Assembly (NCBI RefSeq): GCF_947855115.1
Contig: NZ_CANTZW010000023.1
Coordinates: 1-64,000, forward strand
Source of the DNA: an uncultured Parabacteroides sp.
GTDB taxonomy: Bacteria > Bacteroidota > Bacteroidia > Bacteroidales > Tannerellaceae
Direction: 5' to 3'
DNA length: 64,000 nt
Of this stretch, positions 52,211 through 61,224 are shown one piece after another. Every line of letters begins with the position of its first letter. Position 1 is the stretch's first letter. The position numbers and the translations under genes are program-made. The notes beneath the pieces were generated by a model. The model did not search any database. It was not told where the DNA came from and saw nothing but the letters and a program-made list of their open reading frames with translations.

Positions 52211-53056
52211 TTAATCTTTCGCTTGATGTACGGTAAGCTGCGGGAACGGGAAACCGATACCAACCTCATTGAAGGTCGCATAGATGTTCTTATTAATATC
52301 GAAATATACCCCCCAATAATCAGAACTCTTTACCCAAACGCGTACCACCACATTTACGCTACTATCTGCCAAGGCAGTCAATGCGATAAATGGAGCGGCC
52401 GGCTCGGATAAGATACGGGAATCTTTCGCCAATACAGATTCTATTACTTGTTTTACCTTTTCATAATCACTTCCGTATTCCACACCGAAAGTCCAGTCTA
52501 CACGGCGAGTAGTCTGGTTGCTGAAATTAGTTACAACACCACTGCTTAAAGAGCCGTTCGGTATATAAATAACCTTATTATCCGTAGTACCTAGTACAGT
52601 ATGGAACATTTGTATTTCTTTCACCGTACCACCAACACCTTGTGCCTCTATATAATCACCTACCTTATAAGGCTTGAAAAGAAGAATAATCAACCCTCCC
52701 GCAAAATTCGATAAATTACCGCTCAATGCCATACCGACCGCAACACCCGCAGAAGCCAACAATGCCGCAAATGATGTAGTTTGTACGCCTAAAGCCCCCA
52801 CGACAGAGATAATCAACAATATTGTCAAACTGACATTTACCAAACTTCCGACAAATGTCTTAACCGATGGATCGATATCACGTTTGCTTAATATCTTTCG
52901 GACTAATTTATTAAGTAAATTTATGATCAACCGTCCAATTACAAACACAAGAAGGGCTTTAATAAGTGTAAGCCCTAACTGAGATCCATGCTCAACCAAA
53001 TACTTTATTGTCTCCTCCAACTTAGAATTCGCCTCTACGGCAGCTAATAATAACAT
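52211..53056 (-). CDS. Mechanosensitive channel, MscS family
   Basis: 281 residues. Three membrane segments (about residues 25-45, 70-92, 95-120), the last containing the pore helix with ASAGVAVGMALSGNLSNFAGGLIILLFKPYKVGDYIEA, the classical MscS TM3 and entrance to the beta domain. The soluble end FGVEYGSDYEKVKQVIESVL and FPFPQLTVHQAKD (FPxPQ motif) is typical of small MscS-like channels, which release solutes under hypo-osmotic shock. Minimal family length. A -7 box TACCTTTG lies on the minus strand at 53126-53133. Confidence 0.93.
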   Translation of the reverse strand: MLLLAAVEANSKLEETIKYLVEHGSQLGLTLIKALLVFVIGRLIINLLNKLVRKILSKRDIDPSVKTFVGSLVNVSLTILLIISVVGALGVQTTSFAALLASAGVAVGMALSGNLSNFAGGLIILLFKPYKVGDYIEAQGVGGTVKEIQMFHTVLGTTDNKVIYIPNGSLSSGVVTNFSNQTTRRVDWTFGVEYGSDYEKVKQVIESVLAKDSRILSEPAAPFIALTALADSSVNVVVRVWVKSSDYWGVYFDINKNIYATFNEVGIGFPFPQLTVHQAKD

Positions 53057-53125
53057 ATCTTTTCTTTTTTAGTTTATCTATTATTTATATAACAATCTTA
53101 CTTCCCAAAATATTATGAAATGTAG

Positions 53126-53181
53126 CAAAGGTATAAAGTTTTTTTAATCCGGTAAAACCATGAAATTATTGCGTAGATTTG
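53126..53181. promoter_or_regulatory. Divergent -7 boxes for mscS and the TPR gene
   Basis: TACCTTTG on the minus strand (53126-53133, preceded by TTTT 20 bases up) for mscS, and TAGATTTG on the plus strand (53174-53181) for the TPR gene. Both fit TAnnTTTG. Confidence 0.45.
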
Positions 53182-53214
53182 CGATCAATCAAGCAACAGG
53201 TTAAATACGACAAA

Positions 53215-54036
53215 ATGAAAATCCTTACGATACTCGTCACCCTTTTCCTTTCGATAGGCTATGGTTACGCTCAAACATACGAAAAGTTTGTCGAAAAAAG
53301 TTTCGACTTCTTGGATAAGAACGACTTAGTCTCGGCCGAAGAGAGTCTACGAGCCGCCATGCGCCTAGAACCGGGTAATCCAAACAATTATGCTCTACTC
53401 ATGAATCTCGGGACGATACAGCGCAGGCAAGGGAAACTAGAAGATGCCCTTCTCTCCTATACCGCAGCCTTGAGCCGCCATCCGAATAACGAGGCTATAC
53501 TGGAAAATCGCGCCGGTTTATATGCGGAAATGGGTGAGATCGAGAAAGCGACTAATGATTATAATGCCCTCTTAATCCTGAATCCCCATCATCAGGAGGC
53601 ATTATATTGCAGAGCGATGCTCCATTTACAACATAAGAACTATCTTTTGGCCGAGCAGGATTTCGATAAGATATTGGAAGTAAACGAGAAATCCGTGAAA
53701 GGACGCCTTGGGCACGCAATCCTTGAAAAGTTACGAGGCAATTACGAAGAAAGTGAACGTATCTTTAATTACCTGATCAACGAGATGCCCCGTGAATGGA
53801 TCTTATACGAAGGCCGTGCCGATCTATACTTCATGATGGGCAAGAATGCCCGAGCCATGGCCGATATAAACCGTGTATTTGTGGAAAGTACCCCTACAGC
53901 CGCATTATACGTATTACGCGGTAAAGTAAAACTCGCCCAATACGAAAAGGTCTCGGCCGCGTCGGACTTCCAAAAGGCCTTAGATATGGGATATGATAAA
54001 ACAATTATCGATGAGTTAATGAAGATGACCCGTTAA
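53215..54036 (+). CDS. Secreted tetratricopeptide repeat protein
   Basis: 273 residues from the ATG at 53215; MKILTILVTLFLSIGYGYAQ is a signal peptide, and the upstream frame to 53179 is discarded since it overlaps the promoter. The rest is about seven TPR units, e.g. NLGTIQRRQGKLEDALLSYTAALSRHPNN and NRAGLYAEMGEIEKATNDYNALLILNPHH, with the usual alternation of small and aromatic residues. TPR proteins of this type in the periplasm scaffold partners; no partner can be named. Single-gene transcript. Confidence 0.82.
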   Translation: MKILTILVTLFLSIGYGYAQTYEKFVEKSFDFLDKNDLVSAEESLRAAMRLEPGNPNNYALLMNLGTIQRRQGKLEDALLSYTAALSRHPNNEAILENRAGLYAEMGEIEKATNDYNALLILNPHHQEALYCRAMLHLQHKNYLLAEQDFDKILEVNEKSVKGRLGHAILEKLRGNYEESERIFNYLINEMPREWILYEGRADLYFMMGKNARAMADINRVFVESTPTAALYVLRGKVKLAQYEKVSAASDFQKALDMGYDKTIIDELMKMTR

Positions 54037-54048
54037 GGCTATTTTATA

Positions 54049-54146
54049 CAAGTAGTGGCATCGTCTTACACCATTACCGGCGTAAATCGATGCCACTATT
54101 CGTATAAGCCGATATCACTATACTCGTGAACCTACGCCACTACTTG
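54049..54146. repeat. Cluster of related hairpin arms between convergent genes
   Basis: CAAGTAGTGGC (54049-54059) pairs perfectly with GCCACTACTTG (54136-54146); the overlapping TAGTGGCATCG (54053-54063) pairs perfectly with CGATGCCACTA (54088-54098), so the two folds exclude each other. A third similar arm (GATATCACTATACT, about 54111) is degenerate. Likely terminates the TPR and leuB transcripts. Confidence 0.7.
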
Positions 54147-54167
54147 CGTAAAATCGACCCATTTATA

Positions 54168-55229
54168 CTACTTTTCCTTGATATAGTTGACAATCCAACT
54201 GCCTACTTCTTTCGTTCCATACTTCGCTCCTCCTTCCACTTGGATCTCTGGTGTACGGACATTCGCATCGAGGGAAGCGTTTACGGCCTCACGGATCAGG
54301 GCTCCTTCCTCCTTACAATCGAAATACTCAAATAACATCGCTACAGAAAGGATTTGCGCCAAGGGATTCGCTATATTCAGACCTTTCGCCTGCGGCCAAG
54401 AACCATGGATCGGCTCGAAAACCGGTGTGCTTTCTCCGGTTGAAGCGGAAGGAAGCAAGCCCATAGAACCGCTGATACAAGAACCTTCATCTGTCAAGAT
54501 ATCGCCAAACGTATTCTCGGTCACCATTACATCGAAGAATTTCGGTTCTTGGATCATACGCATGGCAGCGTTGTCCACATACATATAGTCTGTCGTTACT
54601 TCCGGATAGCTAGGAGCCATCTCTTGAGCGATCTGACGCCACAAACGGGAAGAGGCAAGCACATTTGCCTTGTCAACAACCGTCAAGTGCTTATTCCGTT
54701 TCATCGCATATTCGAAACCCACTTTCAAGATACGCTCGATTTCCGGACGGGTATACATATTTGTATCGTATGCCTTATCATTGTCTTGATACTTCTCACC
54801 GAAATACATACCGCCGGTTAACTCACGGATACATAAGAAATCTGCGCCATCAACCAATTCGGCACGCAACGGAGATTTATGCAACAGGCATTTGAAAGTC
54901 TGCACCGGACGGATGTTGGCGAATAAACCCAACTTCTTACGCATCGCCAAAAGACCTTGCTCGGGACGTACTTTCGCTGTCGGATCATTGTCAAACTTAG
55001 GATCACCTACGGCCGAGAAAAGAACAGCATCGGCATCTTTACAAATCCGATATGTCTCCTCCGGGAAAGGATCGCCAACCTTATCAATTGCGTCAGCGCC
55101 ACAAAGGGCATACTCATAGTGAACCTCATGTCCAAATTTCTCACAAACGGCACTCATTACTTCCACGCCTTGCACGGAAATCTCTGGTCCGATCCCGTCT
55201 CCGGGAAGTACAGCTATATTCAGTTTCAT
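54168..55229 (-). CDS. leuB: 3-isopropylmalate dehydrogenase
   Basis: Oxidises and decarboxylates 3-isopropylmalate to 2-oxoisocaproate, the last specific step of leucine synthesis before transamination. 353 residues; GDGIGPEI at residues 10-17, [25 protein letters not shown], an Arg-rich substrate site (LRxE-like [15 protein letters not shown]), and the metal-binding [23 protein letters not shown] are all present. It is the final gene of a six-gene operon, 16 bp after mgsA. Confidence 0.96.
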   Translation of the reverse strand: MKLNIAVLPGDGIGPEISVQGVEVMSAVCEKFGHEVHYEYALCGADAIDKVGDPFPEETYRICKDADAVLFSAVGDPKFDNDPTAKVRPEQGLLAMRKKLGLFANIRPVQTFKCLLHKSPLRAELVDGADFLCIRELTGGMYFGEKYQDNDKAYDTNMYTRPEIERILKVGFEYAMKRNKHLTVVDKANVLASSRLWRQIAQEMAPSYPEVTTDYMYVDNAAMRMIQEPKFFDVMVTENTFGDILTDEGSCISGSMGLLPSASTGESTPVFEPIHGSWPQAKGLNIANPLAQILSVAMLFEYFDCKEEGALIREAVNASLDANVRTPEIQVEGGAKYGTKEVGSWIVNYIKEK

Positions 55230-55245
55230 CGTAAATGTTTATTAT

Positions 55246-55689
55246 TTATTCTCTATTGAAATGTATATATTTAGGTTCCATGGGAATATACGTATCATCA
55301 TCCCACAGAGCACTTGTAATCATCAAGTCCGCGCTATAACGATTACAAGCGATAGGTACGTTATGGACACGGCATTGGCGAAGCAACATCTGGATGTCGG
55401 CCTCGTGTGGCTGCGGATTCAAGTCGTCTATCAAAAAGACCGCCAAATCGATCTCCTTACGAACAACCATAGCGGCAATTTCGGCATCTCCCCCCATCGG
55501 ACCGGAATGCATACAAGTAATATCTGCATTCACCCCTTTTTCTTCAAGGGCTTTTCGAACCAAATTTCCGGTCGTACCCGTACAAACAATATGGTGATGA
55601 GACAAAAACTCTGCGTTATGTACCGCCCATTCTACCATTTCTGCCTTACGATTGTCGTGCGCTACAAGTGCGATAGTCAACTTTTTCAT
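55246..55689 (-). CDS. mgsA: Methylglyoxal synthase
   Basis: Converts dihydroxyacetone phosphate to methylglyoxal and phosphate, a bypass relieving sugar phosphate stress. 147 residues with VAHDNRKAEMVEW (phosphate site), TGTTGNLV, GPMGGDAEI with the catalytic Asp68 (Asp71 in E. coli), DDLNPQPHEADIQMLLR and the C-terminal CNRYSADLMITS. All key motifs are intact. Its place inside a leucine operon is unusual; it has no biochemical link to leucine synthesis that I know. Spacings (20 and 16 bp) show cotranscription. Confidence 0.95.
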   Translation of the reverse strand: MKKLTIALVAHDNRKAEMVEWAVHNAEFLSHHHIVCTGTTGNLVRKALEEKGVNADITCMHSGPMGGDAEIAAMVVRKEIDLAVFLIDDLNPQPHEADIQMLLRQCRVHNVPIACNRYSADLMITSALWDDDTYIPMEPKYIHFNRE

Positions 55690-55709
55690 AACCTTTACCT
55701 TTTAAATAA

Positions 55710-57224
55710 TTAATCCTCTATCTTATTCAGCATCTTCAAAGTCGCCTTGATCGCTGCCTCGGTCTGGTCTGCGTCCAAACCTCGGGTCTTAAAATCGATC
55801 CCGGCATAATTCCAACTGATGACTGTCTGCACGAACGCATCCGTACGTCCCCCCGGTGGAATGGATACCGAATAGTTTGTAAGCATCGGAAACGGGCGGT
55901 TCAAACGGGAATAAATCCGGCGTAAGGCACGGACAAAAGCATCGTATTGCCCATCACCGGAAGCCGATTCCTCGTAAGCCTCACCATTGATCTCGATCTT
56001 CAAGGTTGCCACCGGTTTTAACCCTTGAGCCAAAGACAAGGAATAGTTTAAGATACGGATTTTTTGATCTTCCAACGCATTATCATGATGGAGAACATCG
56101 CTGATAATATAAGGAAGATCTTCCGGGGTCACCATTTCCTTCTTATCCCCTAGCTCGATAATTCGTTCCGTAACCTTACGCATCGAGCTCTCGTCCATAT
56201 CAATGCCGAGAGCTTCCAGATTCTTGCGGATATTCGCTTTTCCGGAAGTCTTGCCCAAAGCATACTCACGAACCCGTCCGAAACGTTCGGGAAGCAAGTC
56301 GTTGCAATACAAATTATTCTTGCTATCACCATCCGCATGGACACCGGCGCATTGCGTAAATACATGTTCCCCGATAATCGGTTTATTGGGTGGGATATGT
56401 ACCCCGGAATAGGTCTCGACCAAACGGCTGGCCCGGTTTATTTTTTCTTCCCTCAGCCCCGTCTCCTCTCCCAACTGATCTTTAATGACGGCAAGCACGC
56501 TACTCAACGGAGCGTTACCCGCACGCTCACCCAACCCATTCACGGTCGTATGGATTCCCTTTATACCTGCACGAATAGCGGAATATACATTCGCCACCGC
56601 CAAGTCATAATCATTATGGGCATGAAAATCGAACCGCAAATCCGGGTATCGGTCTACCATCATCTTACAATACTCGTAGGTATTCCCGGGATTCAAGACC
56701 CCCAAAGTATCCGGAAGCATGAAACGGCAGATCGGAAGCTCTTTCAGCGCATCAATCACCAAAAACACATAATCCGGAGAATGCTTGATTCCGTTCGACC
56801 AATCCTCCAAATAAATATTCACATCGATCTTTCGCTTCGCAGCTTCCAACACGACCGTACGGATATCATCAATATGCTGCTCGGGGGTCTTCCGGAGCTG
56901 TTCGGTGACATGCTTATAAGATCCCTTGCAAAGCAAGTTCACGACACGGCAACCAGCGGATTCAATCCAATCGAGAGAGACCGTACCATCCACGAAACCC
57001 AAGACTTCCAATTTGTCCAGATTTCCAGAACGGGCGGCCCAAGCGGCTACACGCTTCACGGCCTCAAACTCTCCGTCCGACACCCGGGCAGAGGCGATCT
57101 CCACCCGGTTCACGCCCAACTCCCTCAGCAACACTTGCGCTATGCTGAGTTTCTCGTGAGCGGCGAAAGAGACACCCGAAGTTTGCTCCCCATCTCTGAG
57201 GGTTGTATCCATTATTTCTATCAT
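55710..57224 (-). CDS. 2-isopropylmalate/citramalate synthase-family enzyme
   Basis: 504 residues of the DRE-TIM acyltransferase family. [10 protein letters not shown] at residues 6-15 supplies the metal and catalytic residues; DFHAHNDYDLAVAN is the His motif, and a LeuA-type regulatory domain follows from about residue 370 (regulatory dimer domain with ASGDGQYDAFVRALR). A complete leuA already starts the operon, so this second enzyme could be a citramalate synthase (acetyl-CoA plus pyruvate, opening a threonine-independent route to isoleucine) or a second isopropylmalate synthase. The choice is an inference; specificity residues were not resolved. Two bases separate it from leuD. Confidence 0.82.
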   Translation of the reverse strand: MIEIMDTTLRDGEQTSGVSFAAHEKLSIAQVLLRELGVNRVEIASARVSDGEFEAVKRVAAWAARSGNLDKLEVLGFVDGTVSLDWIESAGCRVVNLLCKGSYKHVTEQLRKTPEQHIDDIRTVVLEAAKRKIDVNIYLEDWSNGIKHSPDYVFLVIDALKELPICRFMLPDTLGVLNPGNTYEYCKMMVDRYPDLRFDFHAHNDYDLAVANVYSAIRAGIKGIHTTVNGLGERAGNAPLSSVLAVIKDQLGEETGLREEKINRASRLVETYSGVHIPPNKPIIGEHVFTQCAGVHADGDSKNNLYCNDLLPERFGRVREYALGKTSGKANIRKNLEALGIDMDESSMRKVTERIIELGDKKEMVTPEDLPYIISDVLHHDNALEDQKIRILNYSLSLAQGLKPVATLKIEINGEAYEESASGDGQYDAFVRALRRIYSRLNRPFPMLTNYSVSIPPGGRTDAFVQTVISWNYAGIDFKTRGLDADQTEAAIKATLKMLNKIED

Positions 57225-57226
57225 AA

Positions 57227-57814
57227 TCAGCGTGCAGCCTCGAAGGCTTCTATCTTTGATTTATTTGCCAGTAAATAGTCGATATCGTCCAATCCGTTGA
57301 TCAGGCAATCTTTTTTATACGCATTAATCTCAAAATGCTCGCTTTTACCCGTAGCCTTGTTTGTGATAGTTTGCTCCGGCAGATTTACCTCGACTTCTGT
57401 TTTCGGGTCCTTATAAATCGAATCGAATAACTCAGCGAGGAACTCTTCTGTCACAACAACTGGCAACACGAAGTTGTTCAGCTCATTGTTCTTATGGATA
57501 TCAGCGAAGAAGCTGGAGACCACGACACGGAAACCATAATCGGCGATCGCCCAAGCCGCATGCTCACGGCTAGAGCCAGAACCGAAATTCTTTCCCGCCA
57601 CCAAAATCTTTCCACCATATGTAGGATCGTTCAAGACGAACGATTCGATCTTATTACCTTCCTTATCATACCGCCAATCCCGGAATAAGTTCTCGCCGAA
57701 TCCTTCCTTGGTAGTCGCTTTCAAGAAGCGGGCCGGGATAATCTGGTCAGTATCCACGTTCTCTAAAGGAAGAGGCACGCAAGTACTTGTGATTATATTG
57801 AATTTTGTCTTCAT
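57227..57814 (-). CDS. leuD: 3-isopropylmalate dehydratase small subunit
   Basis: 195 residues. Pairs with LeuC to isomerise 2- to 3-isopropylmalate through isopropylmaleate. The [11 protein letters not shown] start, the GSGSSREHA loop that binds substrate, and [18 protein letters not shown] are canonical. It follows leuC by 19 bp and precedes the synthase by 2 bp. Confidence 0.95.
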   Translation of the reverse strand: MKTKFNIITSTCVPLPLENVDTDQIIPARFLKATTKEGFGENLFRDWRYDKEGNKIESFVLNDPTYGGKILVAGKNFGSGSSREHAAWAIADYGFRVVVSSFFADIHKNNELNNFVLPVVVTEEFLAELFDSIYKDPKTEVEVNLPEQTITNKATGKSEHFEINAYKKDCLINGLDDIDYLLANKSKIEAFEAAR

Positions 57815-57833
57815 CTTATGTTACTTTATTAGA

Positions 57834-59237
57834 TTAGTCTTTAATAAGCTCTCTCGGATCCGTGATCTTACCAGTCACGGCAGCAGCGGCGGCCACCAGG
57901 GGGCCGGCCAAGATAGTACGGGCACCCGGTCCTTGACGGCCCTCGAAATTACGGTTGGAAGTAGAGACCGCGTATTTACCAGCCGGAACCTTATCCTCAT
58001 TCATCGCCAGACAAGCGGAGCACCCCGGTTGGCGAAGGGCAAAACCAGCCTCGGCCAAAACCTTATCAATACCCTCGGCACGAATCTGACGCTCTACCTG
58101 CCAACTGCCGGGAACCAACCAAACCGTTACATCATCCGCTTTCTTCTTTCCCTTTACCAAAGAGGCGAAAGCACGGAAATCCTCAATACGCCCGTTTGTA
58201 CAGCTACCCAAAAAGACATAATCCACTTTCTTTCCCAGCATAGACTCACCAGCCTTGAACCCCATATAATCCAAAGATTTCTTATAAGAGATACGACCTG
58301 CCTCATCGACACTCTCCATGGAAGGGATATTCTCACGTATCCCCATGCCCATACCCGGATTCGTTCCGTACGTAACCATCGGATCAATATCTTCGGCGTG
58401 GAAAACGATCTCCTTATCGAACTTAGCGTCCGGATCGCTATATAACTGACGCCACTCGTTCACTTTCCGTTCCCACTCCTCGCCTCTCGGGGCGAACTCA
58501 CGATCTTTCAAATAATCGAAAGTAACATCATCCGGAGCGATCATACCACCACGGGCCCCCATCTCGATCGAGAGATTACAGATCGTCAGACGTTCCTCCA
58601 TGGTCGTATTACGGATCGCCTCTCCAGCATACTCTACGAAATAGCCCGTGGCGCCACTGGTACTCATTTTACTAATAATGTACAAGGCAAAATCCTTTGC
58701 CGTAACACCCGGTTTACGTACGCCATCAATCGTGATACGCATGGTTTTCGGCCTACGCTGCATAATACATTGAGTAGCCAAAGTCATCTCCACCTCGCTC
58801 GTACCGATACCGAAAGCGATAGCTCCCATGGCACCATGCGTAGAGGTATGGGAATCACCGCAAACGATTGTCATACCCGGTTGCGTCAAGCCTGTCTCCG
58901 GACCTACTACATGGATGATTCCATTCTTCGGATGTTGAAGACCGTAATAAGTCAAACCGAAATACCTCGCGTTCTCTTCCAAGGTATCTACTTGATTCTT
59001 GGATACAGGGTCTTTGATAGGTTTGTCTTGATTCAATGTCGGGATATTGTGGTCCGGCATACAAGTGATTTGCTCGGGGCGGAAGGGTTTCAATCCACGT
59101 GCACGTAATCCGGCGAAAGCCTGCGGGCTAGTCACCTCATGACAATACAGACGGTCGATATACAATTGTATGGTACCGTCGGGCAACGTATCCACCACAT
59201 GCTTGTCCCAGATTTTCTCAAATAATGTCTTGCTCAT
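57834..59237 (-). CDS. leuC: 3-isopropylmalate dehydratase large subunit
   Basis: 467 residues, aconitase family with a [4Fe-4S] cluster. Cluster cysteines appear in [13 protein letters not shown] and in [14 protein letters not shown]; the catalytic-site [20 protein letters not shown] and [17 protein letters not shown] end ([19 protein letters not shown]) are typical. Works with LeuD. Second gene of the operon, 14 bp after leuA. Confidence 0.96.
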   Translation of the reverse strand: MSKTLFEKIWDKHVVDTLPDGTIQLYIDRLYCHEVTSPQAFAGLRARGLKPFRPEQITCMPDHNIPTLNQDKPIKDPVSKNQVDTLEENARYFGLTYYGLQHPKNGIIHVVGPETGLTQPGMTIVCGDSHTSTHGAMGAIAFGIGTSEVEMTLATQCIMQRRPKTMRITIDGVRKPGVTAKDFALYIISKMSTSGATGYFVEYAGEAIRNTTMEERLTICNLSIEMGARGGMIAPDDVTFDYLKDREFAPRGEEWERKVNEWRQLYSDPDAKFDKEIVFHAEDIDPMVTYGTNPGMGMGIRENIPSMESVDEAGRISYKKSLDYMGFKAGESMLGKKVDYVFLGSCTNGRIEDFRAFASLVKGKKKADDVTVWLVPGSWQVERQIRAEGIDKVLAEAGFALRQPGCSACLAMNEDKVPAGKYAVSTSNRNFEGRQGPGARTILAGPLVAAAAAVTGKITDPRELIKD

Positions 59238-59251
59238 TGTCTTGTCTATTT

Positions 59252-60754
59252 TTAGTCTACTATAAACTTATTGATGGCGTCTACGAAAGCCTCCACGGAA
59301 GCGGCGATAATATCGGTATTCGCGGAGAAGCCATAATAAGTAGCCCCGTTATACTCTACCTGCATATGCACCTTACCCGTATCATCACTACCTTTATTAA
59401 TGGCCTGGATCAAGAATTCCTGAATCGTCATGTCACTATTACTAATCGCTTTTTTCACCGCCTTGATACCCGCGTCAACCGGACCGTTACCAGCCGCGGC
59501 CTCGTATCTTCTTACTCCCGACAAATTTAAACAAATACTTGCTACAGATTGTACTCCGACACCACTAGTTACCTGTAAATATTCCAACTTGATACGATGG
59601 GTAGCCGTGCGATCCTTTCCAACCAACATCAACACATCATCGTCATTAATATCTTTCTTACGATCGGCCAATTTCAAGAACTCCTCATACACTTTATCCA
59701 ATTTCTCTTGTTCCAGCTCCACGCCCAAGACATGCAAGCGATGCTTCAACGCCGCACGACCGCTACGAGCTGTCAATACGATTGCGTTATCATCGATACC
59801 CACATCTTTCGGATCAATAATCTCGTAAGTCTGCGCATTTTTCAACACGCCATCTTGGTGGATGCCAGAAGAGTGTGCGAACGCATTACGTCCGACGATG
59901 GCTTTATTCGGCTGTACCGGCATATTCATCAGGCTGGAAACCATGCGGCTCGTGCTATAGATCTTATTTGTCGTGATATTGGTTATTATATCACGCTCTT
60001 TATGACTTTTGAAAATCATAGCGACTTCTTCCAATGACGTGTTACCCGCACGTTCGCCGATACCGTTTATGGTCACCTCCACCTGACGGGCTCCGTTCAA
60101 CACGCCTTGTACGGTATTCGCGGTAGCCATACCTAAATCATTATGGCAATGAGTAGATAAGATCGCATTATGTATGCCATCCACATGTTCCATCAGATAT
60201 TTAATCTTCGCCCCATACTCATCTGGCAAACAATATCCTGTCGTGTCCGGAATATTCACCACGGTAGCTCCGGCCTTGATCACGGCTTCTACGACACGGG
60301 CCAGATACTCATTATCCGTACGTCCGGCATCCTCACAGTAAAACTCCACGTCTTCCACATACTTTTTAGCGTATTTCGTAGCGGCGATCGCACGTTCTAT
60401 AATCTCCTCTCTCGTAGAGTTAAACTTATATTTGATATGAGAATCAGAAGTACCGATACCTGTATGGATACGTCCTCGTTTAGCGAATTTAAGCGCCTCG
60501 GCCGCCGCATCGATATCTTTCTCAACCGCCCGAGTCAAGGCACAGATGGTCGGCCAAGTCACGGCCTTTGAGATCTCAACCACACTCTTAAAATCCCCGG
60601 GACTGGAGACGGGGAAACCCGCCTCAATCACATCAACCCCTAGCTGTTCCAAGGCCTTGGCTACTTGAATCTTTTCTACTGTATTCAACTGGCATCCCGG
60701 AACCTGCTCACCATCGCGTAAGGTGGTGTCGAAAATAAATAATCTGTCTGACAT
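59252..60754 (-). CDS. leuA: 2-isopropylmalate synthase
   Basis: Condenses acetyl-CoA with 2-oxoisovalerate, the committed step of leucine synthesis. 500 residues: [17 protein letters not shown] at residues 8-24 in the N-terminal barrel, [14 protein letters not shown] as the His motif, NGIGERAGN, then a regulatory domain from about residue 390 ([20 protein letters not shown]) where leucine usually binds. It is the first gene of the operon and sits behind an attenuator and a consensus promoter. Confidence 0.96.
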   Translation of the reverse strand: MSDRLFIFDTTLRDGEQVPGCQLNTVEKIQVAKALEQLGVDVIEAGFPVSSPGDFKSVVEISKAVTWPTICALTRAVEKDIDAAAEALKFAKRGRIHTGIGTSDSHIKYKFNSTREEIIERAIAATKYAKKYVEDVEFYCEDAGRTDNEYLARVVEAVIKAGATVVNIPDTTGYCLPDEYGAKIKYLMEHVDGIHNAILSTHCHNDLGMATANTVQGVLNGARQVEVTINGIGERAGNTSLEEVAMIFKSHKERDIITNITTNKIYSTSRMVSSLMNMPVQPNKAIVGRNAFAHSSGIHQDGVLKNAQTYEIIDPKDVGIDDNAIVLTARSGRAALKHRLHVLGVELEQEKLDKVYEEFLKLADRKKDINDDDVLMLVGKDRTATHRIKLEYLQVTSGVGVQSVASICLNLSGVRRYEAAAGNGPVDAGIKAVKKAISNSDMTIQEFLIQAINKGSDDTGKVHMQVEYNGATYYGFSANTDIIAASVEAFVDAINKFIVD

Positions 60755-60793
60755 AATCTTATTATTCTTAATTTACTAATATCCTATACTAAT

Positions 60794-60828
60794 AAAAAAG
60801 CCTTTCTCACCAGGAAGTGAGAAAGGCT
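60794..60828 (-). terminator. Attenuator terminator of the leu operon
   Basis: Minus-strand stem AGCCTTTCTCAC/GTGAGAAAGGCT (12 perfect pairs, 6-base loop) followed by TTTTTTATT. It lies between the leader peptide and the leuA start, so it can only act as a premature stop. Confidence 0.93.
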
Positions 60829-60873
60829 CTTTCATATATCGTAATGCCCGCAAAGCACACAGTCTCACTTCCT
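60812..60873 (-). promoter_or_regulatory. Antiterminator pairing of the leu attenuator
   Basis: On the minus strand AGGAAGTGAG (60873-60864, covering the last leader codons and the stop) is exactly complementary to CTCACTTCCT (60821-60812), which includes the end of the terminator 5' arm and its loop. Pairing these ten bases would break the terminator stem. Confidence 0.85.
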
Positions 60874-60939
60874 ATCCTGTTCCCAGAGTAGAATAATGTT
60901 TAGAGAAATAATGAGACTATTTTGCAAGCTGCGTGTCAT
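60865..60939 (-). CDS. leuL: Leader peptide of the leu operon, rich in Leu and Ile
   Basis: 24-codon open frame from ATG at 60939 to TGA at 60865, too short for routine gene calling. It begins MTRSLQNS and residues 5-18 hold five Leu and four Ile codons, the densest part being the run I-I then L-L at residues 15-18; it ends W-E-Q-D-R-K. An A-rich sequence (AAAGAAAAGAACA) precedes the ATG, as is usual for Bacteroidota. It sits between the consensus promoter and the attenuator. If leucine or isoleucine is short the ribosome would stall in the L/I run, leaving the antiterminator free. Function inferred from arrangement; the symbol is by analogy. Confidence 0.85.
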   Translation of the reverse strand: MTRSLQNSLIISLNIILLWEQDRK

Positions 60940-60975
60940 TGTTCTTTTCTTTTTATTGTTTTTGTTTGAACGCTG

Positions 60976-61006
60976 CAAAGATACGGTCTTTTTCGGAACC
61001 ACCAAA
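60976..61006 (-). promoter_or_regulatory. Consensus promoter of the leu operon
   Basis: Minus strand: TTTG (61006-61003), 19-base spacer, TATCTTTG (60983-60976), exact match to TTTG-N19/21-TAnnTTTG. Start of transcription expected near 60969, 30 bases before the leader peptide. Confidence 0.85.
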
Positions 61007-61159
61007 TATAATTCGAAGTTTTTTGTAGTATATTTCTTATAAAACGTAAGATAAAGAATCGTATCTGTTACTAAATAACATCACCCCCATCAAACCACAG
61101 CGATAGGCTGCATAAATAGCAAAAGATATCTATCATAGAGCTTAGCAGGAAAATCCTAC

Positions 61160-61198
61160 AAAAAAGAAGGCGGGTCGCTGAGTGCCCCGCCTTCTTTT
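61160..61198. terminator. Terminator after ilvC
   Basis: GAAGGCGGG (61166-61174) pairs with CCCGCCTTC (61186-61194), extended by A-T pairs; the minus-strand product ends in TTTTTTGTAGG. It separates the ilv and leu transcripts. Between it and the leu promoter (61007-61159) no further feature is seen. Confidence 0.9.
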
Positions 61199-61224
61199 AC
61201 TGATATATAAGGATTGAGATTGGA

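Noticed and set aside
56337..57278. 313-codon open frame opposite the LeuA-type synthase
   Set aside because: Shadow of a strongly conserved enzyme gene; no start signals and no family features.
57708..58445. 245-codon plus-strand frame across leuD-leuC
   Set aside because: Antisense to two well-supported genes.
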